From NCBI RefSeq assembly GCF_002878395.1, contig NW_025851300.1, forward strand, positions 50,500-114,499: a stretch of DNA of 64,000 bases, read 5' to 3'. A model generated the notes under the pieces. That model searched no databases. It was given only the letters and a program-made list of their open reading frames with translations, and was not told the DNA's origin. The position numbers and the translations under genes are program-made. The stretch comes from Capsicum annuum. Taxonomy: Eukaryota; Streptophyta; Magnoliopsida; Solanales; Solanaceae. Below, in pieces: positions 1-13,300 of the stretch. Each line of letters opens with the position of its first letter. Positions within the stretch are counted from its first letter, which is position 1.

Positions 1-535
1 AGTGGTTCAGAGTTGGAAGAAGTGTTATGTAAGCCGTAGATTTTGTGTTGAGATTTGGTGTTGGTGATTGTATTTTCCTTCGAGTTTTTCCCATGAAGGG
101 TATGATGAGGTTTTGGAAGAGTGGAAAGCTTAGCTCCAGATATACTGGCCGATTTGAGATTCTATGAACTGTTGGTGATGTGGCTTATAAGTTAACTTTA
201 CCCCCAGATTTATCAGTTGTTCATCCAATTTTTTATGTTTCTATGCTTTGGTGTTGCATTTCAAATGAGTGTCATGCCACTCATTTGGACTCGATTCAGA
301 TAAATGAGAGGTTGTCTTTTTGTTGAGTAGCCTGTCTCCATATTGGCTAGGGATGTTAGGTGGTTGCACTATAGAGTTATTCCAATGGTTAAGGTCTTGT
401 GGATACATCGACCTATATATTAGGCTACTTAGGAGATTTAGTCTTATGTGTAGTTCCTATCCCCATCTCTTTGTTGATTCAGGTATTTCTCTTTCTTTTA
501 GTTCAAGGACAAACTAGATTCTTAGTGGTGGAAGA
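1..535 (+). pseudogene. Tekay/Del-type Ty3/gypsy polyprotein, decayed C-terminus
   Basis: The conceptual translation, read across stops and frameshifts, gives the end of a chromovirus-type polyprotein. A VSPMKG...MRF...GKLS block lies near 85-140, a GDVAYKLTLPPDLSVVHPIF-like block at 175-232, and a YPHLF...SSRTN tail at about 460-516. The first two blocks mark the C-terminal side of integrase in Tekay/Del elements, and the last is the usual final stretch before the 3' LTR. Several in-frame stops (for example at about 164 and 324) show that it is dead. The rest of the element lies left of the window. The family call rests on motif recognition by eye. Confidence 0.75.
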
Positions 536-3108
536 TGTAACGACTCAAATTTTGATAATTTATGTAAAATATGTATTTTTATATGATTTAACCATTTTAC
601 CCCTTTCCGTGGTTGCTTTATTAGATTTTTGGGGTATGGGGATGATTGGCATGGTTCCTGATGCATTTTGGTATTATTTATGTAATATTTTGTGATATTT
701 GGTGACTTTGAGAGTCTTATAGTTTACTTCAGTCAATATTTATTGATTTGTACATCGTATGGCAAAACGGAGTGCGTCGACAGATCCAGAACGTTGATTT
801 TAGGTTGGTAACATGGATGGTGTGGTTTTATGGATTGTAAATCTCATTTTGACTCTTGATTCGAAAAATTGAGAAATTGAGTTTCGGGGGTCAACTTTGT
901 GAAAATACTTTTTTTTTTTGAAAATCTGATATCACCATTGAGTTTGGAGCATAGATAGAATTTGATAAGGTAGCACATTTCGTTAGCATTCATGGAATTT
1001 CGGATGAATCTTGAAGGATCTGCAAAGACTTGGACCCTATATATTATATCCATGTTTTGTCAATTTTTCTCATTTTTGAGACTTGGAGATTAGAGTTTCA
1101 CACTTTTGAATAATTTATTTCATTTCTAATCTTGGGTAAGCTTCTAAACACCTATTTCAACTACTTTACTCCAGTTTTATCATCTAATTCTTGTTTTAAC
1201 GCAAATTAAAGTGGAATTTTGGAATTTTGGCTTGAAAGACCTAAAACTTGTATTTCTTCAATTCAAACTTTATTTTCAATCTATTTTTACTTGGGTAAGT
1301 TTCTAATCTTATAATTATCACTTCTATCAATTTCATATTCAAAATAACTTCAATTCTTGATTTTTAAAATAAAATTTCAAAAATTTTTGCCAACAAATCT
1401 TAAACATAATTTTTTTTTCAATTTAGACCTCATTTTAACTCATTTTTTCTTGGATTTTTGGATGTGGACTCCTAAAAATACAAAAAAAAATATTTCAAAA
1501 ATAAAATTTTGAGTTTGCCCTTCTTTTCTAAAAATCAGTTTCGAGGGTCTTTTTTAGCTTGACTTGAAAATAGTCAGTATGGGTATTATTGCCTTTCTTT
1601 TGAGAATAAATTCTATATATGTATGATTTAGTTGATTCTGAGTTCATTAATGAGAAGTAAGGCCTTGTATTAAAGGCTTTCAAAATAGTTTTCGACATTT
1701 GAGGTAGGTTATGGCTTAACTTTCTTTAGTCTAGGTTGGGTAGTTAATAAAGATACAAAATCATGTTAAGCATGTGGGAACTAATTATGAAAAGAGTTAT
1801 ATCGTTCTGTTGTGCCTGTATAGGGGCCTATATGTTGTTATTTGGTGGTTTTTAGAACACTATTTGATATGTGTGACCGTGTGGGGTCCTATATGATATT
1901 GTTGGCCTTGTGTACATGAAATTACTTGTATCATGTTTGATAAAAAGCCTAATATGGTATCAATGGTGCATTTTTAGTATATTTCATTTTATTGGCATAT
2001 GGACTATGTCGAATTCATGGATGGTTGGATTAATGAGTGGATTTTGGCACTTAATTGATATATTAGTTGGATATGAAAAATCTCATTCGGATTGGTTGTG
2101 TGCATTACATTTGCATATCATATACATTCATGAAACAATGGTACCACCATGAAAAGACTGAAAATATTAGAAACACCAACTTTTTCTGACCAAAAATGTG
2201 ACATTTTAAAAATCCTCTATCGAAGGTTATGCCGGAGGTGGGATATGGATATTGGTATTGGATCGGTTATATACGGATTGGCGAACACCCCATGGGCCCT
2301 ATGTCGAAAAGATTTAGCTCCGTAGATGTATACGAAGGTTGCGGGAGAACCTCGTGCATCACATCATCATCATCATCTTCATTGTATCTACATTATTGTG
2401 CTTATGTTGTGATTGTATTTCTATCTTTACTTGTTATCTATCCGTTTGTTTTATCTACCTTTACTTGTGTTTGATGTTCATATGCATATTTGTTCTTCTT
2501 TTCTCTACTTGTATTTGTTATATGTGTGGATATTAGAATTGTTAGTGGAGACGAGGTGGTCTACCATTTGGGATATTTTCTGGTAGGAGGTGACATGCCC
2601 TTAGTATGTATTTTGTATGTTTTATTTTTTCTTTACTCAGTCAGCTTATGATACCTATGGAGCACAAGTGGACTGTACTCACCCCTACTGCATCCTTTTG
2701 GTGCAGATCCTGGTTCGAGTGCACTTCACGGTGGTTGATTTTGGGCAACATTTGGAGCTTTTGAGGTAGTGATTGGATTCTTGCTTCCAGAGTCTACTAC
2801 TATCTTTCATAATTTAGACTATGTCTTTACTTGTATTCAGGGACAGAGTTTTTCCTATTTTGAACATCTTTGTATTTGACTTCGAGTTGTACTAATTATG
2901 TTTTTACACCGTGACACCAGATTTTTAGATTATGATCATGTTGGTTATATCTTTCCACTTTATTATATGATGTGGTTCGACTTTGTTCTAGAAGCCTTAC
3001 TTTGGGTTAGTGCTATTATTTTCTTTTTGTATTAGTACGTGTGATATACTTACTTAAAGATTTACCATGACAAGTGTCATCATGACTCGTAGCTTTTGAG
3101 TTGTGATA
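536..3108 (+). mobile_element. 3' LTR of the Tekay/Del-like element
   Basis: The block starts with TGTAACGACTC directly after the polyprotein tail and ends near GTTGTGATA, a decayed form of the GTCGTGACA end usual in this group. At about 2.57 kb it matches the length and layout of the related solo LTR at 8675-11283. Shared features include the early segment with TATAGTTTACTTCA and the late CATCATGA segment. Small reading frames inside it (for example 1910-2152) have no recognisable domain. The exact right end is uncertain by a few bases. Confidence 0.7.
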
Positions 3109-3596
3109 ATATTAGAAAAGACACTTTCAACATGTCAGTTTGTTATCATTAAGTGAGATGTCTAAAGCTATTATGGTCCTTAAAACTTTAGCAAGATTAG
3201 CCTGGGAGAGAAGCTTACCATTTTTGGCTTTGTTGTTTCGACCTTACCAACAGCTTCAAAAATTACCCATTCTTTCCTTTTAAATTACATGTCATGCACT
3301 ATTATTGAAATGCCATTGAATATAATGGGACCATTAAACTTTCAAGTTGACAGTTAGATCAGTGCTATAATGATGTCATACTCTATTCTTCCATATATTT
3401 GCCAAGTGTAATTACTTATTATTATTTTTTTTATATTAATCTATTTAAATTAATATAGTTAAGTGAATTATTAAGATGATAATTCAAATTAATAAATTAA
3501 AATTAAATATTAAAAGTAAATAAATGTTGTGTCTTTTAATTAGTGCTACATATTTTTCTTCACTTGGCTCTTATATTAAAGATAAAAATATTTACT
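3109..3596. other. AT-rich intergenic DNA, no feature recognised
   Basis: I see no reading frame or repeat that I can assign here. Composition shifts to very AT-rich after about 3410. Confidence 0.5.
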
Positions 3597-3994
3597 TAGA
3601 GTTTGGTCATAAATATTATTCATAATATTTTTAAATTCATTTTCACTTTATTTTGGAATATTGTTTGTCCATAAATATTTTAGAATGCGTTTTTACGATA
3701 GATAGATTTTTAAAAAACATTTCAACAAATGTTTTTGTTATTTTTGGATTCACTTTTTGTACTTTATTTATTTTCTTTAAAAAAAATTAAAATTTTATAT
3801 TTTCATAAAATTAACTCAATTTTCATATCTCTATTTTTTTGAAAAAACTTATTTTCACTTTTTAAATTTTGTAACTTTAAAAATACCACATTTCAAAAAT
3901 ACTATGACAAAACACAACTCCATCTCTATTTTCAACTTCAAAAGAACCAAATAAAGTGACTATATTTTTTACTGTCATGTCCAAACGAGTTCAC
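3597..3994. mobile_element. Probable MITE with imperfect terminal inverted repeats
   Basis: The left end reads AGAGTTTGGTCATAAATATT. The reverse complement of the right end reads ACTCGTTTGGACATGACAGT. These form an imperfect inverted pair around about 400 bp of AT-rich non-coding sequence. Ends with a TTTGG(T/A)CATRA core are common in plant MITEs. No clear target duplication is visible, so the superfamily is not assigned. Confidence 0.45.
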
Positions 3995-4473
3995 TTTAAT
4001 AAATTAAGAAAAAAATATTATTTCTTCTAATACTCTAAATTTCTAATTATTAAGCTGCATGATTGGTTACTATTCAAATATCAAAAAGCTATATTATATT
4101 TGTTGTATTGTTGATATTTATTTTACTATGTTAGCTATGTCTCAGATGTTATCTATCTGTCAATGATCTTCATGGCTCACAGATTAAGTTGTTCTAATTT
4201 TTTAAAAATGTTATTACACTCATATCAGCTATAAAGTCGAAAATATTTTTTCACAATATTTATTATATTCTTAGATAATCGAGATTTAGAAATTTGTTTA
4301 AACATAATAAACTATGTATATATTTATACATAAAAAAAAAAAGATTATGCATATTTTCTTTGTATTTATTCTAATTGTTATTTTGATAAAGAAATATTAA
4401 TAATATCAATGTTCACAAATCACATTATTGGATCCGTGCTACACAGGCTATATTCAGTAGTGTGTGTGTTTAA

Positions 4474-4541
4474 ATATCTATATATATCTATATATATCTA
4501 TATATATCTATATCTATATATATATATATATATATATATAT
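4474..4541. repeat. TATC/TA microsatellite
   Basis: Four TATATATC-type units are followed by a pure (TA)n run. The 69-residue frame across it (4409-4618) is a by-product of the repeat. Confidence 0.9.
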
Positions 4542-5780
4542 TGCCTTTTTCTTTTCATGGAATATCAGAAAAAAGCGTAAAAAGGTTTGGATTTTATTCT
4601 CTGGATGACCCTCCCTGAGTTAATCAAGGAATGCGGTCAGTTTTTTTCCTAGATCATAATTTCAGACAGACAATAACCTTGCTCCCTGCATGTTCATAAT
4701 TTCCCGATATCAATGGACTTCTGTTAGCTGTAATTTATCCCTCAGAAAATGGAGTGTTTCTTAATAGCGAAAAACATACACCATACTAAACAATGTATAA
4801 ATTCACAAATACAAAATATATATTCTAATCCTTGAGATTTCTTAGATATTCTAGAACAGATTGTAGGTATTTTTTTATATTTAATTTTGTCATAAGAATA
4901 TACATGATGATCGAATACTGTTAATTGTACAATTTTATAATGGAGGTCTAATATATACATATGCGCTCCTCACTAATTAGAGAAACAATACAACTATATT
5001 ATTATCTCAATCTGTTGAATTATAAACATAGTATAAATAAATCCTGTCTTCAGACAGATTTTATGTATATACTCAAACTAGAAGAATCGTATGTATACCC
5101 TCTTAACACATAAAAATATTATTGTACTAGCTCATGAACAAATGCATGCGTGACATCATGAAAATATGAAACTAAAGAAATCTCAATAATACCAACTACT
5201 AATAAGTTAACGATAAAAGACAAACAAGTTAACACATAAAATGATATAATGGAATATGGATAGCTTACTTGCAGATAACTTCTTATGAACATTATAACAA
5301 TACACATATGCTTTTTTTATATGCGTATAATTTAATTTAATAAATTTGTCAAAATAGTTATATGTGTAAGACTTCACTCGATATACACATGCAGCATACA
5401 CAAGAAGAAAATTTGTCATCTTAAGAAAAAGTAAGTCAGACTAATATGGCAAGTCAAGACTGTAAAAAAGTAACAAATGAAAGCTGGTTGTAAGGCGCAT
5501 TAAACGTGTGATCATTCATCCATATATATTTTTAACCACGGTGACCTAAAAAGTACAGTCAGTGTACTAAAGCTCTCAGTATGCACCGAATCTATGGAAG
5601 GGTTGAACCACAAGGATTTATTGTACACATTCTTATCTTTCATTTCTAGAAAAGGCTCTTTCCACGTGTAGAACCCGTGACCTCCAGGTCAAATAACATC
5701 TATAATTTAACCATAATGACATGCATGTAAGAGAATTAGGTTTCAAGTCTTCAAAATAAAATTAGTTCAAATTGCATACG
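4542..5780. other. Intergenic DNA downstream of the PLATZ gene
   Basis: AT-rich sequence with no coding region or named repeat that I can support. Minus-strand frames at 4742-4960 and 5119-5419 show no domain. The part nearest 5780 may include the PLATZ 3' UTR, but no polyadenylation site can be fixed. Confidence 0.4.
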
Positions 5781-5906
5781 TTTTGCTAGTAGCACTAAAA
5801 TTCGCAGTTGAAAATGCTTCAAGCAAGTACTTCAAAACACATGTTTTGCTAGTAGCAGCATAAATTCACAGTTGAAAATGCTTCAAGCAAGTACTTCAAA
5901 TTGATC
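5781..5906. repeat. 63-bp tandem direct repeat beside the PLATZ stop codon
   Basis: Two copies (5781-5843 and 5844-5906) both begin TTTTGCTAGTAGCA and both contain GTTGAAAATGCTTCAAGCAA, with few differences. The pair ends 14 bases from the PLATZ stop codon, so it probably lies in the transcribed 3' UTR. Confidence 0.85.
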
Positions 5907-5920
5907 AAACCAAAGCATGT

Positions 5921-6022
5921 TTATTTAAAAGGAGCTCTGTGAGGAATTCCCTTCCTCTTGCGCTTGTGCTTCATCTCAATTGTACCAAGACTAATCTCAT
6001 TCTTCCTGCATACAACTTCCAC
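5921..6022 (-). CDS. PLATZ exon 4, C-terminus
   Basis: Thirty-three codons plus TAA follow acceptor TTTTGTAG. The end [13 protein letters not shown] is the usual PLATZ C-terminal signature. Confidence 0.93.
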   Translation of the reverse strand: MEVVCRKNEISLGTIEMKHKRKRKGIPHRAPFK

Positions 6023-9000
6023 CTACAAAATCCATTATAACATATATTATGTACGCAAATTATATGTAAAAATATTTATATTCATTGACAGTGTAAAAGA
6101 TTAATAATATGTACCTGGCAGGCAATGCAGCAGAAACGGAATTGGCCAGGGTCATTCAATCTCCTTTTGCAAGTGTAACAAGTTGGATCTCCAGCAATTA
6201 GAGAGCCTGAACCACAATGTGGCAGTGGATTCAACGCGATTACCCATTTCTTATTGCATTTGTATGGCTGCACATAAGAAATAAGATCTCTCTTATAACT
6301 AACATCGATGTCATATAGATACCAATTATGTACAAAAACAACAAAAAATTATAAATTGTTGCTACTACTAACTAGTCTTTGTTATAAGGCTATGCATACA
6401 TGTGTGAAATAATCAATCTTGGTGCATCCGGTCTAAACCATTGTGCACATCTATCTATTAGAGAACAACTTCAGACATACAATATTTGAAGTTAAGTTTT
6501 TTCAAGCTTAACATCAAACGAAAATGTATGAAGTTAGATATGATTGAAGTTAAGACAATTTTTTCTAAAGTCCAAATAAAAACAACTAAATTTCAGTCAT
6601 ATGTGTACGAACTTCAGGTAAAATGACACAATCATCCATATATAGCTTAAGTTCTGACAAAGGACTAAACTTCAGCCATTTCGTTCAAGCTCAACTTCAG
6701 ACAAGTGGGTGGACTTATAATTTTTTTACACACAATATAACTTAAATAGTGATTTCATGATCGAATATTTATGCACTTCGACCCACTATTAGAGTTCATA
6801 TATTATTTTTCCTTTTCAACAATCAATATGAAATTCTAATCATACATTCAATAAAAACTAGTGTTAACAAATTAAGAAGTTCAAATTATCAAAGTTTAAT
6901 TAAATCAAAAGAGTAAAATATGTCAAGCTTAAAACATATAAAGGTGGAATATATGTGCCAAAATTTTTGAAGAGAAGTCTAATTTAGATCAGTACTCTTT
7001 ATCATGTAAAAAAGGAGGGCGGGGGACAAATTTATGAAATTAATAAAGAAAATAAAAATGAAAAGAAAATAGCTGGCAACAAGTTGTCACAGTAAATTTT
7101 CACAAGAAGTGGTTATAACAAGTTTCATTAACAAGATACAAAATTAAGTTCCAACCTTGATGACAACAAAGAAGAAGGAGATCAGTCAACATTATTAACG
7201 ACAGTCAAAGAAAAAGATAAGGATATTATAGATTGAGGTATTTTGATAATGGAGCAAGCAATTATATCTATCGATACAAATAAAAGTTTGTAGAGATTAA
7301 AAAATGATAAGAGGTAATGTGTATTTTTTGAGATACCTCAAAAATTTTAAATGTAAGGACAAGTATGTTCCTAATCTCCTATAACAATGGTTCCACAAAT
7401 TGATTAACCATGTTTGCCATGTGTCAAAATTTAAAAAATAATAGTTTGGGGTTAGGTAACTTCTTGATAAAGGCCATGATATTTTTAGGAAAAAAAATAT
7501 GCATATTTGGCCTAGAAATTCAAATGGCAATTTAATTGTTAAAGTACATATAACGTAGAATAGGTTGTTTTCTTTGAATATTAAGACCACTGACGCAAAT
7601 TATTTGAAGGTTAATATGCAAGATGAATCGTCATATTTGACCATGTGATTTAAGCACTCATATTAATGACAGAAAAAATATGCTACATGAAATTTCTTCA
7701 ATCAACCATCTTAATTAATAGAGTGAAGCTTGACTTCTTAAAAAACATGCAAGGAGGAGCTTTTCTCAAGAGACCATGTCAAGAGAAACCAAGTCACTCT
7801 ATCCTATTCCTAGTGATGCGTGTGTGTTAATCAATTCACCTTATTTTGATAAAAGTAAATACTTCTTACTCTTTATAGATGATTTTCATAGAAAGACTTT
7901 GATGTATTTTTGAAGCAAAAATGAGAAGCTATTGTTGCATTTAAAATTTTTAATGCATTTATAGAAAAAGAGAAGACTGTGAAATAAAGATTTTAAGGAA
8001 TGGTAGAGGAGGTAAAATAACTTCAAAAAAATTCAATTACTTTTGTCAATCTTATGAAATTCGTCACCCTTTAACGATCCGTACTTTGCCCAATAAAATG
8101 GTGTTTCAAAAAAAAAAAATAGAACAATTCTTAATATGACTAGTTGTATGTTGAAAGCTAAATGTTCTCTAAAAATATTTTTGGTCAAAGATGTTTATTG
8201 TATAGTTTTTTTGAGTAATAGATCTCTGATAAAAATATTAGAAATCAAACCCTTCAAAAAGCATGAAGGGAGAAAAAGTCAAGTGTTAAACACTTGAGAA
8301 TCTTTGAGAACAACCTATGTTCATGTGTTACATCAAGGGAGAGAGGAACTTGATGATCAAAGCGGCAAGAATGTATTTATTGTCTACGATATAAGTTTAA
8401 AAGACTACAAGTTATACAATGCAAGCAATAATAAAGTGGTGATGTTGAATTTGACGAAAAAGCAACATAGAATTGGAAGGCTCAAGTTAAGAAAGAATAT
8501 ATGATTTTCTTTCATACTTTGAAGTTGAAGAAGAATAAAATATCATGACACTTGCACAAGCTGTGACCCCACCTCCTTCTACAACAAATGTTGCATCTCC
8601 CACTTCTCAAGAAAATTCAAGTGAAAGCCCAATGGAAGAGGGTGAACATCCACGAGTTCTATGATAATATATAAAAGTAATAATTATAGTGATTTGAAAT
8701 TGTGAATTTTTTATTTATGTGTATTGATCATTTTATCCCTTTTCCTAGTTGCTACATATTGATTTTGAGATTTAAAAATAATTTATATGATTTTTAATGT
8801 GATTAGAAATGATTTGTGCATATTTGTGATTTTTAGAGGTTTGAGAAGTCATATAGTTTACTTCAATCAAAATTCATTATTTTGAGTGTCGGTGGAAATT
8901 TGAAATACACTAACAGATCTGAAATATTGATTTTGAATTAGTAGCAAGGTTTGTTTGATTTTGAGACCTTTATATCTCAGTTTGATCCTTTGTTTGAAAA

Positions 9001-10271
9001 ATAGTAAAAAGAGATCTCAGAGGTTAATTTTGTGAAAGTAATATTTTTTAAAAAATTCGACATCTTCATTGATTTTGGAACATCAAAATTAGCCTAGTAG
9101 CACATATAATTTATTTTTTTTGGTATCAAACGAATTTTAAGGAACCATTCGGAGACGTTCCTCCACTTGAAAAATCTGTTGGTGCAGTATTTTCTGGTGC
9201 ATCAAGTCCTCCTTCAAGATCATATGGACATGTATCGTAATTGTGGGCCTCGATGATGGAATACATCATGATCACATGATGGAGGTACCGCGATCATAAT
9301 GGGTTAATTGGTGGAATAAGTCGAGTTGACTTATCTCGATTGCAAGACCCAATTATGCAATCGTGATGACCAATTTAATTGCCCGTCAAACTTTGACAGT
9401 CGCAATCGCAAGGTGGGATCTGCGATCGTGAGATATTGTTCATTGAACATTATGTATGATTTATTTTCACATTTTTCCTTCATTTTTGAATCTCTGAGCT
9501 TCAGATTTGGGCTATTCTTGAGAATTTCTTCACCACTTGAACATGGGTAAGCTCCAAACCTTATTATTACTTTCTATCAATTATATCATCAAAAAGAACT
9601 TTAAATCATAATTTTAAAATGAGAATTTGAAATATTTACCAATAAAGTTTTAAAAGGATTTTTCTTCAATTTGAACCTCGTTTAAAATTCATTTTCACAT
9701 AGTTTTTTCATTGCAGAATCCTATAACCTTAGAGAATATGTTTTTAAAACAAAATTCTAATTTTACTCTTTTTATTTTCAAACTCAATTTTCAGACCCGT
9801 TTTGAATCCATCCCAAATATGAGCAATATATTTCTATGCATAAATATAATATTTAAAGGTTGTATTAATTCTGAATTTGTTTGCAATGGAAATACTTCAT
9901 GTTGAAGTATCTTAGATTGAAATTTTATCATTTCGAGGTAGGTTATGGCTTAGTAAAACATGCTATGGGTTAAGAAAACTGACTATGGAGTTTACATTTT
10001 GAGATTATTGTTATTGTTATCTGCCCATGTGGGGACTTATACTTTGTTGTTATTGACTCGTGACATCTAATATTATGTGTTTCCTGTGTGGGCGCTTTAT
10101 TTGACATCATTGGACTTATATTTACATTTGAATGTGTTATTTGTGCATTTGAATGCTTTTATTCTCGATATGATGTCTGTGAGGGGGCTTAAATGCATTT
10201 TTTTCCTGATAATGCCTAACTAGAGTTGATGATCATGAATTATGGACATACTAATCTAACTTCTGGGCTCA

Positions 10272-10311
<40 letters not shown>

Positions 10312-13300
10312 CATATATATGTTGGATGGATTGGATATCATCATATTGAGTTGATTGTGAACATTAAATCCTCATCCAATACATAAACATACATGAGATA
10401 TTAGTACGTTTGAGAAACATTTTTTTTTTGAAAGAAAATGACACTTTTATGAAAACTCTCTCCATGAACATAAGCCAAGGTGAGTTGATATTGAGATATT
10501 AGATATAGTATATAGATTACGAACTCCCATGGATCCTTCTTAAGATCTGGAAGCTCGATGGTTATATACCAAAAGTAATGCGGCGACTTTCACCATTCAT
10601 CACATCTACATTACGTTGCATTTTATTTTCATACACAACTTTCACGAGTTCTTGATTTGTGTTTAGTTTTAGTAAATTCTTCATGTATATCTGTTTTGAT
10701 TTCTTTTTTAATATATAATAAAACTGTTAGTGGAGATGGTGTGAGCTACCATTTGAGATTTTTTTACTTGCAGGTGATCTGCTCATAGTATAATTTTTTT
10801 TATCTTATTTTCTACTCTTCTTAGTTGATCTATGATACCTATTGAGTAAAAGTGGATCGTACTCATTTCTATTTTATCCTTTAGGTGCAGATTCTAGTAC
10901 GAACACTACACGGGGTGGCTGAGTTCATGTGTGAGATAGTTGGTGACTCGAGGTACTGCATACTCTAGGCGTCCAGAGTCATTTTCAGACCTCATCCAAT
11001 TTTTATTTATGTCTTTAGTTATTATGGAGGCAAATGGTATATTTCAGACTCAGTTGTACTATTAGATGCTTTCTACTTATGATAATAGATTATGAAATTG
11101 GCTTAATGTATTTCTTTTACACTTTTCTTTTTACCTGTGTTTAAGGGCCTGACTTTATTATAGAAGTCTCTTCATGTTTTATTTTATTGTGATTTTAGAA
11201 TTCTTAACTCTTGAAATTTGGGCTTACTTATCAAGGTAGGGTCGCAATAAGTGCCATCATGAACCTAAATTTTGGGTCATGATATAAATTTTGATTCTTT
11301 ATTATCTCTTTATTGATAGCGATGAAGCTGTTACTGATAAAAGACGGAGACAAGTCATGGAGGATTGATGTGTGCAAAATTGCGAACACATTTGAGGCCT
11401 TTAACTTAGAATAATTGTGAGGCCTTAAGCAAATTTTGTCGTTTTTTTATGTGTTTATGTTAATTTTACAGATTATGCTAAAGGGATAGAGAACCAACAA
11501 GAATGGAGGAAAAGAAGTCGACATCTGAAGGAATCTGAAGAAAGGTATGGCTGACAACATCTGTGACAATGCATCATTCCCATGATAGGCTATTACAGTT
11601 GCCGTCACATGTAACTAGGGAGTTTGAATGAAGTGAATGTTGTGACGACATATGCTGATAAGACGTCAAAAGTGTGACAAGCCATCAGAATCATCCTCAA
11701 CCATAGGCAAAAATTACTGAAATGGAGGAGGAGCTGACGACATTCAAGACATGCCATCAAGATCCTGATAAGCCATCACTGTCGTCGTCAACCCTAGGCA
11801 GCAAAAGCTGAATTTGCAGAGAAGGTGATGACGTCCATGACAGGCAGTCAAAATCATGATAGGCCATCACAATCGTCGTCATCTATTCTGAAGAAAATCT
11901 AAAAGTTTAATTTTATTTCCTTATTTAGGTTTAACTATTTAAAGCCTTGTTTTAGGGTTTTTCTATTATCCATCAATTAATTGACATATCCTACAACGTA
12001 TGACTTTTTCTTCTCTCTCTCTCTCGAAGACAAATATTTTGGTGGTTTGCCTTGTGATTCAATTGAAAGAACACTTTTGATTTCCTTCATTATTGTAAGT
12101 TAATCCTTTCAATTATGAATTTAACTTGTGTACGTATTTCCTGCATCATGAGTAGATAAACACTCTTAACCTGGGTTATAGAATCTAGGGGTAGGTCATG
12201 ATAAGGTGTTGATTAATTACTCAAGGTTTAATAGGTGTTAGGATTTCTTGGTAATTCTGATATTCTAACTTATGTCTATTGGTTGCAAAAAATAGGTGTA
12301 CCTTCTTTGATTTACTTGAGAAAGAAATCATAAATAGTAGGAAGTGAATTATTGACAGGGACTCGGTAAAGCTTCATTTAATAATCAGCATTGTACCAAG
12401 TTTGATTAACCTGAGGTAAAATTTGGGCAGCGAGTTGCGATTCCCTAAGTCCGGGAGGATTAGGAAATTAGATGCTTGAATAGGTAGAAAGATATTCGAG
12501 CATACTATCGATAGAGATAGCTTGTTATCCTAACCACCGTGAGAACCTTTAGCTATTTGTAGCATCTGTCATATACCATAAACCCTAGTGAACATAATCC
12601 CGATTTTTCATAAAATATTGATTACAAACATTAATCTCAAAGTGACTAACAATTGTCTGAGAAATTTAAATCCCTATTTCAGGAAACAGTAAACGACCAG
12701 ATAATTATTTCATAAACAATTTGAGTTCACATCCTATTCCCTGAGGAATTCGACCCCAACCTAGTTGGGTTTTATATTGACAACGATCGCTTACACCTAT
12801 TCAAGAGTGTAGTTTGAGCGTTATCAAAAATGGCGTCGTTGCTGGGGAATACGGTTGTAAAATGAAAGTTTGTGTGCGTTAATTTGCTATTAGTTAAGTT
12901 TTCTAAATTTACATTCGGTTGTTGTTTTTGTTCAATTGTAGGATATTTATCGGTGACACCAAGCACCACTCAATCCGAAACTCCAGCACATAAGTAGGAT
13001 GGCAGAACAGCCGCTGCAGTATGAGTTTAATGATGACAATATGGATGGAGCAGGTGCAATGGGTGCAATCATTCTTCCACCGTTGGCACCTGGAGCAGAG
13101 TTCAATATTACAAGCATGATAATCTAACTCCTTAATCTGAAGGGGTTGTTTGGAGGACTTCCTGGGGATGACCCCAACCTTCATCTGGTAAATTTTGTCA
13201 CCATTTGCACATCTTTTGATAACCCAGGGGTGATCCATAACGCTATCCGGTTGAGGCTGTTCCCGTTGTCTCTTTCTAGGGAGGTAATAACATAGTTAAA

